Below are positions 18,626 through 26,666 of a stretch of DNA of 64,000 bases, in pieces. The DNA lies in assembly GCF_900102915.1 (NCBI RefSeq), contig NZ_FNGG01000001.1, forward strand, positions 744,001 through 808,000. Reading direction: 5' to 3'. Both the position numbers and the translations under genes were made by a program. The stretch is from Salinimicrobium catena. GTDB taxonomy: Bacteria > Bacteroidota > Bacteroidia > Flavobacteriales > Flavobacteriaceae. The notes below the pieces were generated by a model. The model ran no database searches. It was not told where the DNA came from and saw only the letters and a program-made list of their open reading frames with translations. Each line of letters begins with the position of its first letter. The first letter of the stretch is position 1.

Positions 18626-20944
18626 ATGCTTACAGCGATACTTTCAGGTTTTTTCTTCTCTCTTTTCCTGGTCTTTGCAGGAAAATTTTTTAAGGGGAAG
18701 CTTGCTGTACTTTCTGCTTTGGTTCCTTTAGGATTGTTCGTGTACTTTGCTTCCTTCATCAAAAGGGTTTCTGAAGGCGAGATCATTACGCAACAATACG
18801 AGTGGGTGCCGTCGTTTGGGGTGAACCTAAATTTCACTCTCGATGGACTGTCATTGCTGTTTTCACTGCTCATTACCGGGATCGGATTCCTTGTTTTTGC
18901 CTATACCGCCGAATATCTAAAAGGACATAAATATCTCGACAGGTTTTATGGATACCTTGGGATGTTCATGGGTGCCATGTTGGGCCTTGTTTTAAGCGAC
19001 AATCTTATCTCTCTTTTCGTTTTTTGGGAACTTACGAGTATCAGTTCTTTCTTTTTGATCGGGTTCAATAACACCAGTCAGGCTTCCCGACGATCGGCGA
19101 TCCTGGCACTAGCCGTAACCGGTTCCGGTGGATTTCTTTTCCTCGCCGGCTCCTTATTGCTGGGGGGTGTGGCAGGAACATACAGCATCACCGAAATGGT
19201 GAACCTTAGCCCCGAAATTATTGGCAGCCCGTTCTATTTATGGATCGTGATCCTGCTTTTTGGAGCGGCTTTTACCAAATCGGCTCAATTTCCTTTTCAT
19301 TTCTGGCTTCCGGGTGCGATGAAGGCGCCAACGCCGGTGTCTACTTACCTGCATTCGGCTACCATGGTAAAAGCGGGTATTTATTTACTATTAAGATTTA
19401 CCCCCGTCCTGGGAGGTGAGGAGATCTGGAACACAACTTTGATAATAATCGGTGGGATCACCATGTTCTATTCTGCAGTGCATACGTTGTTCAGAACAGA
19501 CCTTAAAGGTGTCCTTGCATATTCCACTATTTCAGTACTTGGGATTTTGGTTTTCCTGATAGGTTTGGGAACCGAATATGCCTTGACCGCGGCCGCTGTG
19601 TATATCGTGGTACACGCTTTATATAAAGCCACGCTGTTCCTTGTTACTGGAATTATAGACCATGAAACGGGAACCAGGGATGTTACCGTGCTTTCAGGCT
19701 TAAGAAAGGTGATGATGCCGGTAGCCATTGCCGGATTCCTGGCAGCCATTTCGAGTGCGGGAATGCCACCCACTATTGGTTTCGTGGGAAAAGATCTTGT
19801 CTACGAATCTACCCTGCACATGGGCGACTGGTCCACAGTGTTGACCATTCTGGCTATATCCACAAATGTTTTGGTGCTATATGCCGGATTTGTTGCCGGA
19901 ATAAAGCCTTTTACCGGCAGGTTACCCGAAAGACATTCCAAAGTGCATATGCCCGGATTCCTCATGTGGCTTCCTCCTATGATCCTGGCTTTGCTGGGGC
20001 TGATTATTGGGATCTACCCTGCTTTTATTGACGGCCCTATTGTGAAAGGAGTGGTTAAGGCCGTAGGAATGGCAGGTGAAGAGGTGCATCTAAAGCTATG
20101 GCATGGTTTTAATTTTATCCTGTTGCTAAGCGCCATTACCCTCACTCTCGGAATCCTGTTGTATTTCCTTTTGAAGCCTTCCAAGAAAAGGGAAAAAGCC
20201 ATTGCGAAATTCGATTTTATAGCTCCAAAAGAGCTTATCCTGAAGTTTGGTTCTGGCGTTTGGCATTTCTCGAACCTGTGGACAAGGGTATTTCAAAACG
20301 GCTTTTTAAGGAACTATGTTTCCACCATCATCCTGTTTCTGGTTGTATTGGTGGGATATTCCCTGTTCAATGGCGAGCAGGAATTCTATATAGATTTTTC
20401 CTCCTTCTCAAGAATGACCTACTATGAAATGATCCTGATGGGGATAATGTTCCTGTCTGTGTTGTTTGTGGTGGGAGCCAGGTCAAGACTCACCGCGGTA
20501 GTGGCCATGGGGGTGGTAGGTTACGCCATTTGTCTCATGTTCGTTATCTACAGTGCGCCCGATCTGGCTATGACCCAGTTCTCAATAGATACTTTGACCG
20601 TTATTCTTTTTGTGCTGGTGTTGTCGAGCCTGCCGAAATATTTGTCTATTTCAGACTATAAAATGAGAATAATCGACGGAGTTCTGTCAATTGGTTTTGG
20701 ACTCCTCATCACCCTTATCTCTCTTGAAGTGCTCTCTGAGCCGGTTAACAAAGACGTGAGTAATTTCTATGCAGACAATGCCTATATTCTTGCCAAAGGA
20801 AAGAACGTGGTGAACGTGATCCTGGTTGACTTCAGGGGTTCTGATACACTAATAGAGATCTCGGTCCTAACGGTTGCAGCCCTTGGAGTGTTCAGCTTAT
20901 TAAAGCTGAGGCTAAAAAGGGATGACAGGGAATTAAAAGATTAA
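18626..20944 (+). CDS. mrpA: Na+/H+ antiporter subunit MrpA
   Basis: 772 residues from ATG 18626. A multi-spanning protein homologous to NuoL of complex I (SLLFSLLITGIGFLVF early; HFWLPGAMKAPTPVSTYLHSATMVKAG in the proton-channel region, here quoted in pieces). The last ~200 residues include the MrpB-like/DUF4040 region. It is the largest subunit of the hetero-oligomeric Na+/H+ antiporter and forms the proton path with MrpD. It opens a compact operon A-B-C-D-E-F-G. The upstream in-frame TTG lies inside the promoter box and was rejected as start. Confidence 0.95.
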   Translation: MLTAILSGFFFSLFLVFAGKFFKGKLAVLSALVPLGLFVYFASFIKRVSEGEIITQQYEWVPSFGVNLNFTLDGLSLLFSLLITGIGFLVFAYTAEYLKGHKYLDRFYGYLGMFMGAMLGLVLSDNLISLFVFWELTSISSFFLIGFNNTSQASRRSAILALAVTGSGGFLFLAGSLLLGGVAGTYSITEMVNLSPEIIGSPFYLWIVILLFGAAFTKSAQFPFHFWLPGAMKAPTPVSTYLHSATMVKAGIYLLLRFTPVLGGEEIWNTTLIIIGGITMFYSAVHTLFRTDLKGVLAYSTISVLGILVFLIGLGTEYALTAAAVYIVVHALYKATLFLVTGIIDHETGTRDVTVLSGLRKVMMPVAIAGFLAAISSAGMPPTIGFVGKDLVYESTLHMGDWSTVLTILAISTNVLVLYAGFVAGIKPFTGRLPERHSKVHMPGFLMWLPPMILALLGLIIGIYPAFIDGPIVKGVVKAVGMAGEEVHLKLWHGFNFILLLSAITLTLGILLYFLLKPSKKREKAIAKFDFIAPKELILKFGSGVWHFSNLWTRVFQNGFLRNYVSTIILFLVVLVGYSLFNGEQEFYIDFSSFSRMTYYEMILMGIMFLSVLFVVGARSRLTAVVAMGVVGYAICLMFVIYSAPDLAMTQFSIDTLTVILFVLVLSSLPKYLSISDYKMRIIDGVLSIGFGLLITLISLEVLSEPVNKDVSNFYADNAYILAKGKNVVNVILVDFRGSDTLIEISVLTVAALGVFSLLKLRLKRDDRELKD

Positions 20945-20963
20945 TGAAGATAAAGTAACGAAG

Positions 20964-21377
20964 ATGAAGACAATAATTCTAAGAACCGCCTCAAACTACA
21001 TGCTGCCTTTGCTGCTGGTCTTCTCTGTATTCATTCTGCTGCGGGGACATTACCTGCCGGGTGGTGGTTTTGTGGGCGGACTTATAGCTTCCATTGCCTT
21101 CGTTTTGCACGCATTTGCTAACGGCCTTGGAAATACCAAGAACCTGATCCGTATACATCCGGGATTTTTGATGCCTGTCGGTTTGGGACTGTCATTTCTT
21201 AGCGGATTATCTCCCATGCTGGGGGTAGGAAAACCTTTCATGACCGGAATATGGTACCCCGAAAAGATCGCGGTGATAGGAGGTTTAGGTTCTGCATTAT
21301 TTTTTGATGTGGGAGTTTATCTGGTAGTCGTCGGAGTGACCCTAACCATCATCTTTACAATTTCAGAATCCACCTAA
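20964..21377 (+). CDS. mrpB: Na+/H+ antiporter subunit MrpB
   Basis: 137 residues with four predicted membrane helices. It matches MnhB/MrpB in RGHYLPGGGFVGGLIAS and KIAVIGG. It starts 19 nt after mrpA and is followed by mrpC after 3 nt. It is an essential small subunit of the Mrp membrane complex that exchanges cytoplasmic Na+ for external protons. Confidence 0.95.
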   Translation: MKTIILRTASNYMLPLLLVFSVFILLRGHYLPGGGFVGGLIASIAFVLHAFANGLGNTKNLIRIHPGFLMPVGLGLSFLSGLSPMLGVGKPFMTGIWYPEKIAVIGGLGSALFFDVGVYLVVVGVTLTIIFTISEST

Positions 21378-21380
21378 GCT

Positions 21381-21734
21381 ATGGAAGTTCTACTGGCATT
21401 TATGATTGGTACGTTGTACGCCTCGGGGATCTATATGATCCTTAGGCGTAGTCTTGTGAAGTTGATCATTGGGATCATCCTCATAGGGAATGGAGCCAAT
21501 TTATTGATATTTCTGCTTGGAAGGATCGCCAAGGGAAGCCCCCCGATCATCCCGGGAGACTCAAAGGTCTTTATCGAAGCCTATTCAGATCCTCTTCCGC
21601 AGGCTCTAATCTTAACCGCCATCGTAATAAGTTTCGGCCTTCAATCATTCGCCATTATCCTGGTGAAAAGGGCCCATAAAGTGGTCAAAACAGATGACCT
21701 TGATGAAATGAACGCAACAGACGAATTCTCATGA
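21381..21734 (+). CDS. mrpC: Na+/H+ antiporter subunit MrpC
   Basis: 117 residues, three membrane helices, homologous to NuoK. Recognised by GIYMILRRSLVKLIIGIILIGNG-type sequence early and by DPLPQALILTAIVI, the NuoK/MrpC signature. The stop overlaps the mrpD ATG by four nt (ATGA), so translation of C and D is probably coupled. Confidence 0.96.
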   Translation: MEVLLAFMIGTLYASGIYMILRRSLVKLIIGIILIGNGANLLIFLLGRIAKGSPPIIPGDSKVFIEAYSDPLPQALILTAIVISFGLQSFAIILVKRAHKVVKTDDLDEMNATDEFS

Positions 21735-23248
21735 TCGAACAGTTATTAATCTATCCTTTACTGCTTCAAATGGCCCTGGCCATTATCCTGATGTTCGCCT
21801 GGAACAATACCAGTACGCAAAAATTCATCAGCATTTCGGGGAGCACCCTTAATTTAGCGTTGGCCGTGTATCTTCTCATGTATGTATGGCAAAACGGTAC
21901 GCAAACGGTACAGGCCGGGAACTGGGAAGCTCCATTCGGGATAACCTTTGTCGCTGATACCTTTTCAGCTACCCTGGTGCTGCTCACAGCGATTGCAGGA
22001 CTTGCTGTTTCCAGCTTTTCATCTGGTTCGGTGATACCTCCTCGTTTAAAATTTGGCTATTTTCCTATTTTTCACTTCCTGTTGTTAGGCCTTAACGGAG
22101 CATTTTTAACGGGTGACATTTTCAACCTGTACGTATGGTTTGAGATCATCATCATCACCTCTTTCGTGTTGCTTACCATTGGAGGCGAGAAGGCACAACT
22201 GGAAGGTGCAGTTAAATATTTTACACTGAATATTCTTGCTTCAGTGATATTCTTAACGGCTATTGCAGTACTGTATGGCCTAACAGGAAGCTTAAATATG
22301 GCGGATCTTGCCGCACAGGTGGCGGCCGTGGAAAACAGAACCCTTGTGCAGGTGAATGCCTTGCTCTTCCTGGTCGGCTTCGGAATAAAGGCCGCGGTGT
22401 TCCCGCTGTACTTCTGGTTGCCGGCATCTTACCATACCCCGCCATCGGCTGTATCTTCCATTTTTGGAGGTTTGCTGACCAAAGTGGGAGTGTATGCATT
22501 GATCAGAGTATTCACCCTCATTTTTGAGCTGGATAACCTTCTGGAAAATGTGCTTCTGGTGATCGCTGTGCTTACCCTTTTCAGCGGAGCTATTGGCGCT
22601 ATTGTTCAGAATAATATCCGCAAGATATTTTCTTACCTGGTCATTTGTCATATTGGATACATGATAGCAGGTCTGGGAATGATGACCGAGGTTGCCATTG
22701 CGGGAGCGGTCTTTTATCTGATACATGACATTATAGTCAAAACGAATCTCTTTATGGTAAGCGGGGTGATCTATAAACTGAAGGCGAACCACAACATAAA
22801 GAAACTGGGAGATATTTATGCAGACTTTCCAAAGATGAGCCTGCTGTTCGTTATCCCGTTGTTCTCTTTGGTGGGTATTCCGCCGCTTTCAGGTTTCTGG
22901 CCCAAATTATCGCTCATTGGCGCTGGCTGGGACACCGAGAATTATGTCGTTATAGGGAGCATACTTTTTGCCAGCTTCGTTACTCTGTTCGTGATCGTGA
23001 AACTGTGGGGAGAGGTCTTTTGGAAGAATGGTGAAAAATTACCTGAGCTTCGTAATTTTCCGTACTTTAAGACTTTAACCTCTGTGCAGAAGGTGCAAAT
23101 GGTAGCGCCAATAGTTTTCCTGGGCCTAGTGAGCCTTTATATTGGTTTTGCCGCCGAAAACATTCAGCAGCTGGCTTCTCGTATAGCCTTTGAATTATTG
23201 GATAATCAGGAATATATTGACGCTGTTTTGAACAGTGCAAAAAAGTAA
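21731..23248 (+). CDS. mrpD: Na+/H+ antiporter subunit MrpD
   Basis: 505 residues, about 14 helices, homologous to NuoM/NuoN. Key segments are NLYVWFEIIIITSFVLL, the proton-channel Lys region FLVGFGIKAAVFPLYFWLP, and HTPPSAVSSIFGGLLTKVG. Family knowledge assigns proton translocation to this subunit. Length is typical. It overlaps mrpC by 4 nt and precedes mrpE by 6 nt. Confidence 0.96.
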   Translation: MIEQLLIYPLLLQMALAIILMFAWNNTSTQKFISISGSTLNLALAVYLLMYVWQNGTQTVQAGNWEAPFGITFVADTFSATLVLLTAIAGLAVSSFSSGSVIPPRLKFGYFPIFHFLLLGLNGAFLTGDIFNLYVWFEIIIITSFVLLTIGGEKAQLEGAVKYFTLNILASVIFLTAIAVLYGLTGSLNMADLAAQVAAVENRTLVQVNALLFLVGFGIKAAVFPLYFWLPASYHTPPSAVSSIFGGLLTKVGVYALIRVFTLIFELDNLLENVLLVIAVLTLFSGAIGAIVQNNIRKIFSYLVICHIGYMIAGLGMMTEVAIAGAVFYLIHDIIVKTNLFMVSGVIYKLKANHNIKKLGDIYADFPKMSLLFVIPLFSLVGIPPLSGFWPKLSLIGAGWDTENYVVIGSILFASFVTLFVIVKLWGEVFWKNGEKLPELRNFPYFKTLTSVQKVQMVAPIVFLGLVSLYIGFAAENIQQLASRIAFELLDNQEYIDAVLNSAKK

Positions 23249-23254
23249 CAAAGC

Positions 23255-23731
23255 ATGAAAAACCGGTTTTTAGCAAATATACTTCTTACGTTCATCTGGG
23301 TTGCCCTTACCGGAAGTTTTGCGTTTGCTAATGTGGTATTCGGGTTCTTCTTAAGTTACTTCCTGCTTTTCATTATCACTCGCGGAAGCGGTCGTGCAAG
23401 GTATTTCAGGTTGGTACCGAAAGTGGTTTCCTTTTTCTTTTTCTTTTCCTATGAATTGATAAAAGCGAACATACAGGTAGCCTGGGAAGTAGGCACGCCC
23501 AGTTTCCATATGAAGCCCGGAATTGTAGCAGTGCCGCTTGACGTTACTTCAGATGGTGAAATTACCATGCTGGCCAATCTTATTACGCTCACCCCCGGAA
23601 CCCTAAGCCTTGATGTTTCTGAAGATAAGAAGGTGCTTTACGTGTATTCCATGTACATCACCAATAGAGAGGATTTTATCAGGGGCATAAAGAACGGTTT
23701 TGAGAAACGCATTATAGAATTATATTCATGA
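23255..23731 (+). CDS. mrpE: Na+/H+ antiporter subunit MrpE
   Basis: 158 residues with N-terminal hydrophobic helices and a soluble C-terminal half. The MrpE signature is seen in [19 protein letters not shown]. In the family this subunit supports assembly and activity of the antiporter. The stop overlaps the mrpF ATG by four nt. Confidence 0.94.
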   Translation: MKNRFLANILLTFIWVALTGSFAFANVVFGFFLSYFLLFIITRGSGRARYFRLVPKVVSFFFFFSYELIKANIQVAWEVGTPSFHMKPGIVAVPLDVTSDGEITMLANLITLTPGTLSLDVSEDKKVLYVYSMYITNREDFIRGIKNGFEKRIIELYS

Positions 23732-24000
23732 CGTTAGATGACTATTTATATTATATAATCCTTCCGGTCCTTTCGGTATCGATACTTTTGGTATTTGTGA
23801 GGTTCGTGAAGGGCCCAACAATATCAGACAGGGTGGTGGCAGTTGACCTGCTGGTGACTTCCGGGATTGGGATTATTGCTGTGTATAGCATACTTACACA
23901 TCAGCCTACTTTCCTGGATATTGCCCTTATCCTGGCCCTGATCGGGTTTTTGGGAACAGTAGCCTATTCCTTCTACATTCAAAAAAGAAAAAATAAATGA
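23728..24000 (+). CDS. mrpF: Na+/H+ antiporter subunit MrpF
   Basis: 90 residues, three membrane helices, with the MrpF segment GPTISDRVVAVDLL, whose Asp is conserved in the family, and a charged C-terminus (YIQKRKNK). Four-nt overlaps join it to mrpE and mrpG. Confidence 0.94.
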   Translation: MTLDDYLYYIILPVLSVSILLVFVRFVKGPTISDRVVAVDLLVTSGIGIIAVYSILTHQPTFLDIALILALIGFLGTVAYSFYIQKRKNK

Positions 24001-24392
24001 TCTCTGTAATTATAGCTGTTATCGCCACTTTAGGAACCCTTTTTGTGCTGCTTGCCGCAGTTGGGATCCTTAGGATGCCCGATACCTATCTTCGAATGGC
24101 TGTAACTACCAAAGCCGCTACTTTGGGTATAGGTTTGATCCTTATCGCGGCCGCGATCTACTTCTACGATTTTTCTACCACCACCAGGGTGTTGGCCATA
24201 ATCCTGTTCATTCTTCTTACAGCTCCCGTGGGGGCTCACCTTATTGGAAAAGCTTCTTACATTTCAGGAAATAAGCTGTGGGAAGGGTCTATAATGGATG
24301 ACCTGAAAGGAAAATACAGGAAGACTGGTAAACACGTTAGCGCGCCAAAAAATCCCGAAGGGGAAAATGAGCAGGAAGAGGAAGAAATCTAA
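23997..24392 (+). CDS. mrpG: Na+/H+ antiporter subunit MrpG
   Basis: 131 residues. Three membrane helices with the MrpG signature GILRMPDTYLRMAVTTKAATLG and TAPVGAHLIGKA, followed by an acidic cytosolic tail (EQEEEEI). It ends the operon; its last four nt overlap the stop of the convergent mgtC-like gene. All seven subunits needed for a complete Mrp antiporter are therefore present, fitting a marine or halotolerant lifestyle. Confidence 0.94.
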   Translation: MISVIIAVIATLGTLFVLLAAVGILRMPDTYLRMAVTTKAATLGIGLILIAAAIYFYDFSTTTRVLAIILFILLTAPVGAHLIGKASYISGNKLWEGSIMDDLKGKYRKTGKHVSAPKNPEGENEQEEEEI

Positions 24393-24850
24393 TCCTCTGT
24401 TTTGTGATCAGGGTCCCGGTTGAGTTTCCTGTTGATGTATTTATCAAGATATCCGAAGAAGACATTTACGAAAACAATAATAATGGTGAGTACCAGCAGT
24501 TCGGGGTAAAGTCCCACCGCCGCGAGACAACCCGCTCCTGCACTGCACCATACAGTTGCAGCTGTTGTTAATCCTCTAACCGTGGTTCCGGTGTGCAGAA
24601 TAACCCCCGCGCCAATAAAACCTATCCCTGTCACTACCTGGCCCATAACCCGGGTAATGTCTACGGAAGGTTCACCTCTAAAATGCAAAGAGACCAGGAC
24701 AAAAACGGCAGCTCCAAGTGAGACCAGGGCATTGGTTTTAAGACCGGCGTTCTTGTTCCTGATCTCTCTTTCCACCCCAATGAACAAGCCTGAAAGTAAA
24801 GCGGCTCCAATTCTAAGACCGTATTCCCATAAATCCATATAGTTATCCAA
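24389..24850 (-). CDS. MgtC/SapB family membrane protein
   Basis: 153 residues, about five helices, with the family core LLSGLFIGVEREIRNKNAGLKT (given in part) and GIGFIGAGVIL. It lacks the ACT-like C-terminal domain of longer MgtC proteins. MgtC-like proteins are linked to Mg2+ limitation and to control of the ATP synthase, but the substrate here is not shown. It is convergent with mrpG and divergent from bioF with a 19-bp gap, so the two divergent promoters must overlap the neighbouring genes. Confidence 0.88.
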   Translation of the reverse strand: MDNYMDLWEYGLRIGAALLSGLFIGVEREIRNKNAGLKTNALVSLGAAVFVLVSLHFRGEPSVDITRVMGQVVTGIGFIGAGVILHTGTTVRGLTTAATVWCSAGAGCLAAVGLYPELLVLTIIIVFVNVFFGYLDKYINRKLNRDPDHKTED

Positions 24851-24869
24851 AAGTTATATTTTTACCGCC

Positions 24870-26024
24870 ATGCACAGATTTCCTTTAAAGTTAGACAAAA
24901 ACCTTCAGTTAAGAAAGGATGCCAATTCCTTCAGGAAACTGGGTGCCCGGGAGAGGAAGATAGATCTTGCTTCCAATGATTACCTGGGCCTTACTTCAAG
25001 TTTAAGCATTCTTGAGGAGGTTCAGCGAATTCTGAAAGAGAAGGATTTGTTAAAAAATGGCGCCGGGGGTTCCAGGCTTCTTACAGGAAACCACCTTCTG
25101 TACGACCTGGCCGAAACTGAGGTTTCTGATCTATTTTCTTCGGAAAGCGCGCTGATCTTCAATTCAGGCTATGATGCCAATATAGGTTTCTTCTCAAGCC
25201 TTCCGCGACGCGGCGACTATATCATTTATGATGAGCTTTCCCACGCTTCCATAAGAGACGGAATTGCTTTGAGTAAGGCCAAGGCTTTTAAATTTAAGCA
25301 TAATGATCTCAAGGATCTGGAAGAAAAGATAAGCAGGGTCAAAAAAGACATTTTTGAAGGCGAGATCTACGTCGTGACTGAAGCAGTGTTTTCTATGGAC
25401 GGGGATATGCCCGACCTTAATGGCCTGATAGAAATTTCTGAAAAATACGGCTGTTTACCAATTTTAGATGAAGCGCATGCAGCGGGAGTAATAGGCGAAA
25501 ATGGAAAAGGGTCGGTGACCGGTCTTCCTCTTCAGGAAAAGATCTTCGCAAGACTCGTGACCTTTGGGAAGGCTTTTGGAGCGCATGGGGCTGCGATCCT
25601 GGGGAGCAATAAACTGAAGGATTATCTGGTGAATTTCTCGCGCAGCCTTATCTACACTACGGCAATGCCTCCGCATTCCGTAGCGACCATTGTGGCGGCC
25701 ACGAGGCATCTGCAGGGAGAAGGACAACAGGAACTGGAAAAGCTTCGGTCGAACATCAGGTTCTTTACTTCAGAAGTGATAAAAAATGATCTGCAGGAAA
25801 GGTTTATTCCTAGTTTTTCAGCCATTCATTCATGTATCATTCCGGGAAATTCCGAAGTAAAAAGAATAGCCTCCGCTCTGCAGGCTGAAGGATTTGATGT
25901 AAAACCCATACTTTCGCCCACAGTGAGCGAAGGAAAGGAACGGTTGAGATTTTGTCTTCACAGCTCCAATTCTGAAGAAGAACTTTCGGCTGTCGTATCT
26001 TTGCTGGCCCGTCTCATTAAATAA
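24870..26024 (+). CDS. bioF: 8-amino-7-oxononanoate synthase
   Basis: 384 residues, PLP-dependent alpha-oxoamine synthase that condenses pimeloyl-ACP/CoA with L-alanine in biotin synthesis. Visible motifs: GAGGSRLLTGNH, NSGYDANIG, DELSHASIRDG, DEAHAAGVIGENGKG and the Schiff-base Lys234 in TFGKAFGAHGA. Length is normal. A weak -7-like TATATTTT lies just upstream (24855-24862). bioD follows 18 nt downstream. Confidence 0.94.
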   Translation: MHRFPLKLDKNLQLRKDANSFRKLGARERKIDLASNDYLGLTSSLSILEEVQRILKEKDLLKNGAGGSRLLTGNHLLYDLAETEVSDLFSSESALIFNSGYDANIGFFSSLPRRGDYIIYDELSHASIRDGIALSKAKAFKFKHNDLKDLEEKISRVKKDIFEGEIYVVTEAVFSMDGDMPDLNGLIEISEKYGCLPILDEAHAAGVIGENGKGSVTGLPLQEKIFARLVTFGKAFGAHGAAILGSNKLKDYLVNFSRSLIYTTAMPPHSVATIVAATRHLQGEGQQELEKLRSNIRFFTSEVIKNDLQERFIPSFSAIHSCIIPGNSEVKRIASALQAEGFDVKPILSPTVSEGKERLRFCLHSSNSEEELSAVVSLLARLIK

Positions 26025-26042
26025 TCCTTCAAAAAAAGCAAA

Positions 26043-26666
26043 ATGGAAACTTATTTTATAACAGGAATTGGTACCGAGGTAGGTAAGACCATTGCCTCGG
26101 CCATAGTTACAGAAGCCCTGGAAGCCGATTACTGGAAACCCATCCAGGCCGGTGATCTGGATCATTCAGATACCCATAAGGTGAAGGAAATGGTGAGTAA
26201 TCAAAAGACGATTTTCCACCCCAATAGCTTTGCCCTAGAAACCCCCATGAGTCCGCATGCGGCAGCCGAAATTGACGGAGTGGAAATTGCTGCGGAAAAG
26301 ATAAATGAACCGAAAACCGAAAACGACCTGGTCATTGAAGGGGCAGGAGGGCTACTTGTGCCCATTAACGATACCCAGACCATCGCGGATATCATTAAAC
26401 CCCACCACAAAGTGATCCTGGTTTCACGATATTACCTCGGGAGCATCAATCATACCCTGCTTACTGCCGAAGCGCTTAAAAGCAGGGGGCTGAACTGCAT
26501 AGGGGTTATTTTTAACGGAGAAAAGACCCCTTCTTCAGAAGAGATCATTCTCAAAATGACCGGCCTGCCGACACTTTTGCACATTGACCAGGAAGAGAAT
26601 TTTGACAGGGAAACTGTAAAGCGATACGCTAAAAAGCTAAGAGAGGCTTTAAAAGCTGAATCTTAG
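26043..26666 (+). CDS. bioD: Dethiobiotin synthetase
   Basis: 207 residues. P-loop enzyme that closes the ureido ring of dethiobiotin with ATP and CO2. The N-terminus ITGIGTEVGKTIAS is the modified Walker A; KPIQAGD and EGAGGLLVPI are the substrate-binding segments. It is probably co-transcribed with bioF. Its last 18 nt overlap the 3' end of the convergent TonB-receptor gene, an unusual join that may mark where the neighbouring block was inserted. Confidence 0.95.
   Translation: METYFITGIGTEVGKTIASAIVTEALEADYWKPIQAGDLDHSDTHKVKEMVSNQKTIFHPNSFALETPMSPHAAAEIDGVEIAAEKINEPKTENDLVIEGAGGLLVPINDTQTIADIIKPHHKVILVSRYYLGSINHTLLTAEALKSRGLNCIGVIFNGEKTPSSEEIILKMTGLPTLLHIDQEENFDRETVKRYAKKLREALKAES

Noticed and set aside
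24840-24869. BirA-type biotin operator before bioF
   Set aside because: No TTGTAACC/GGTTACAA-like palindrome was found here or before bioA and bioB.
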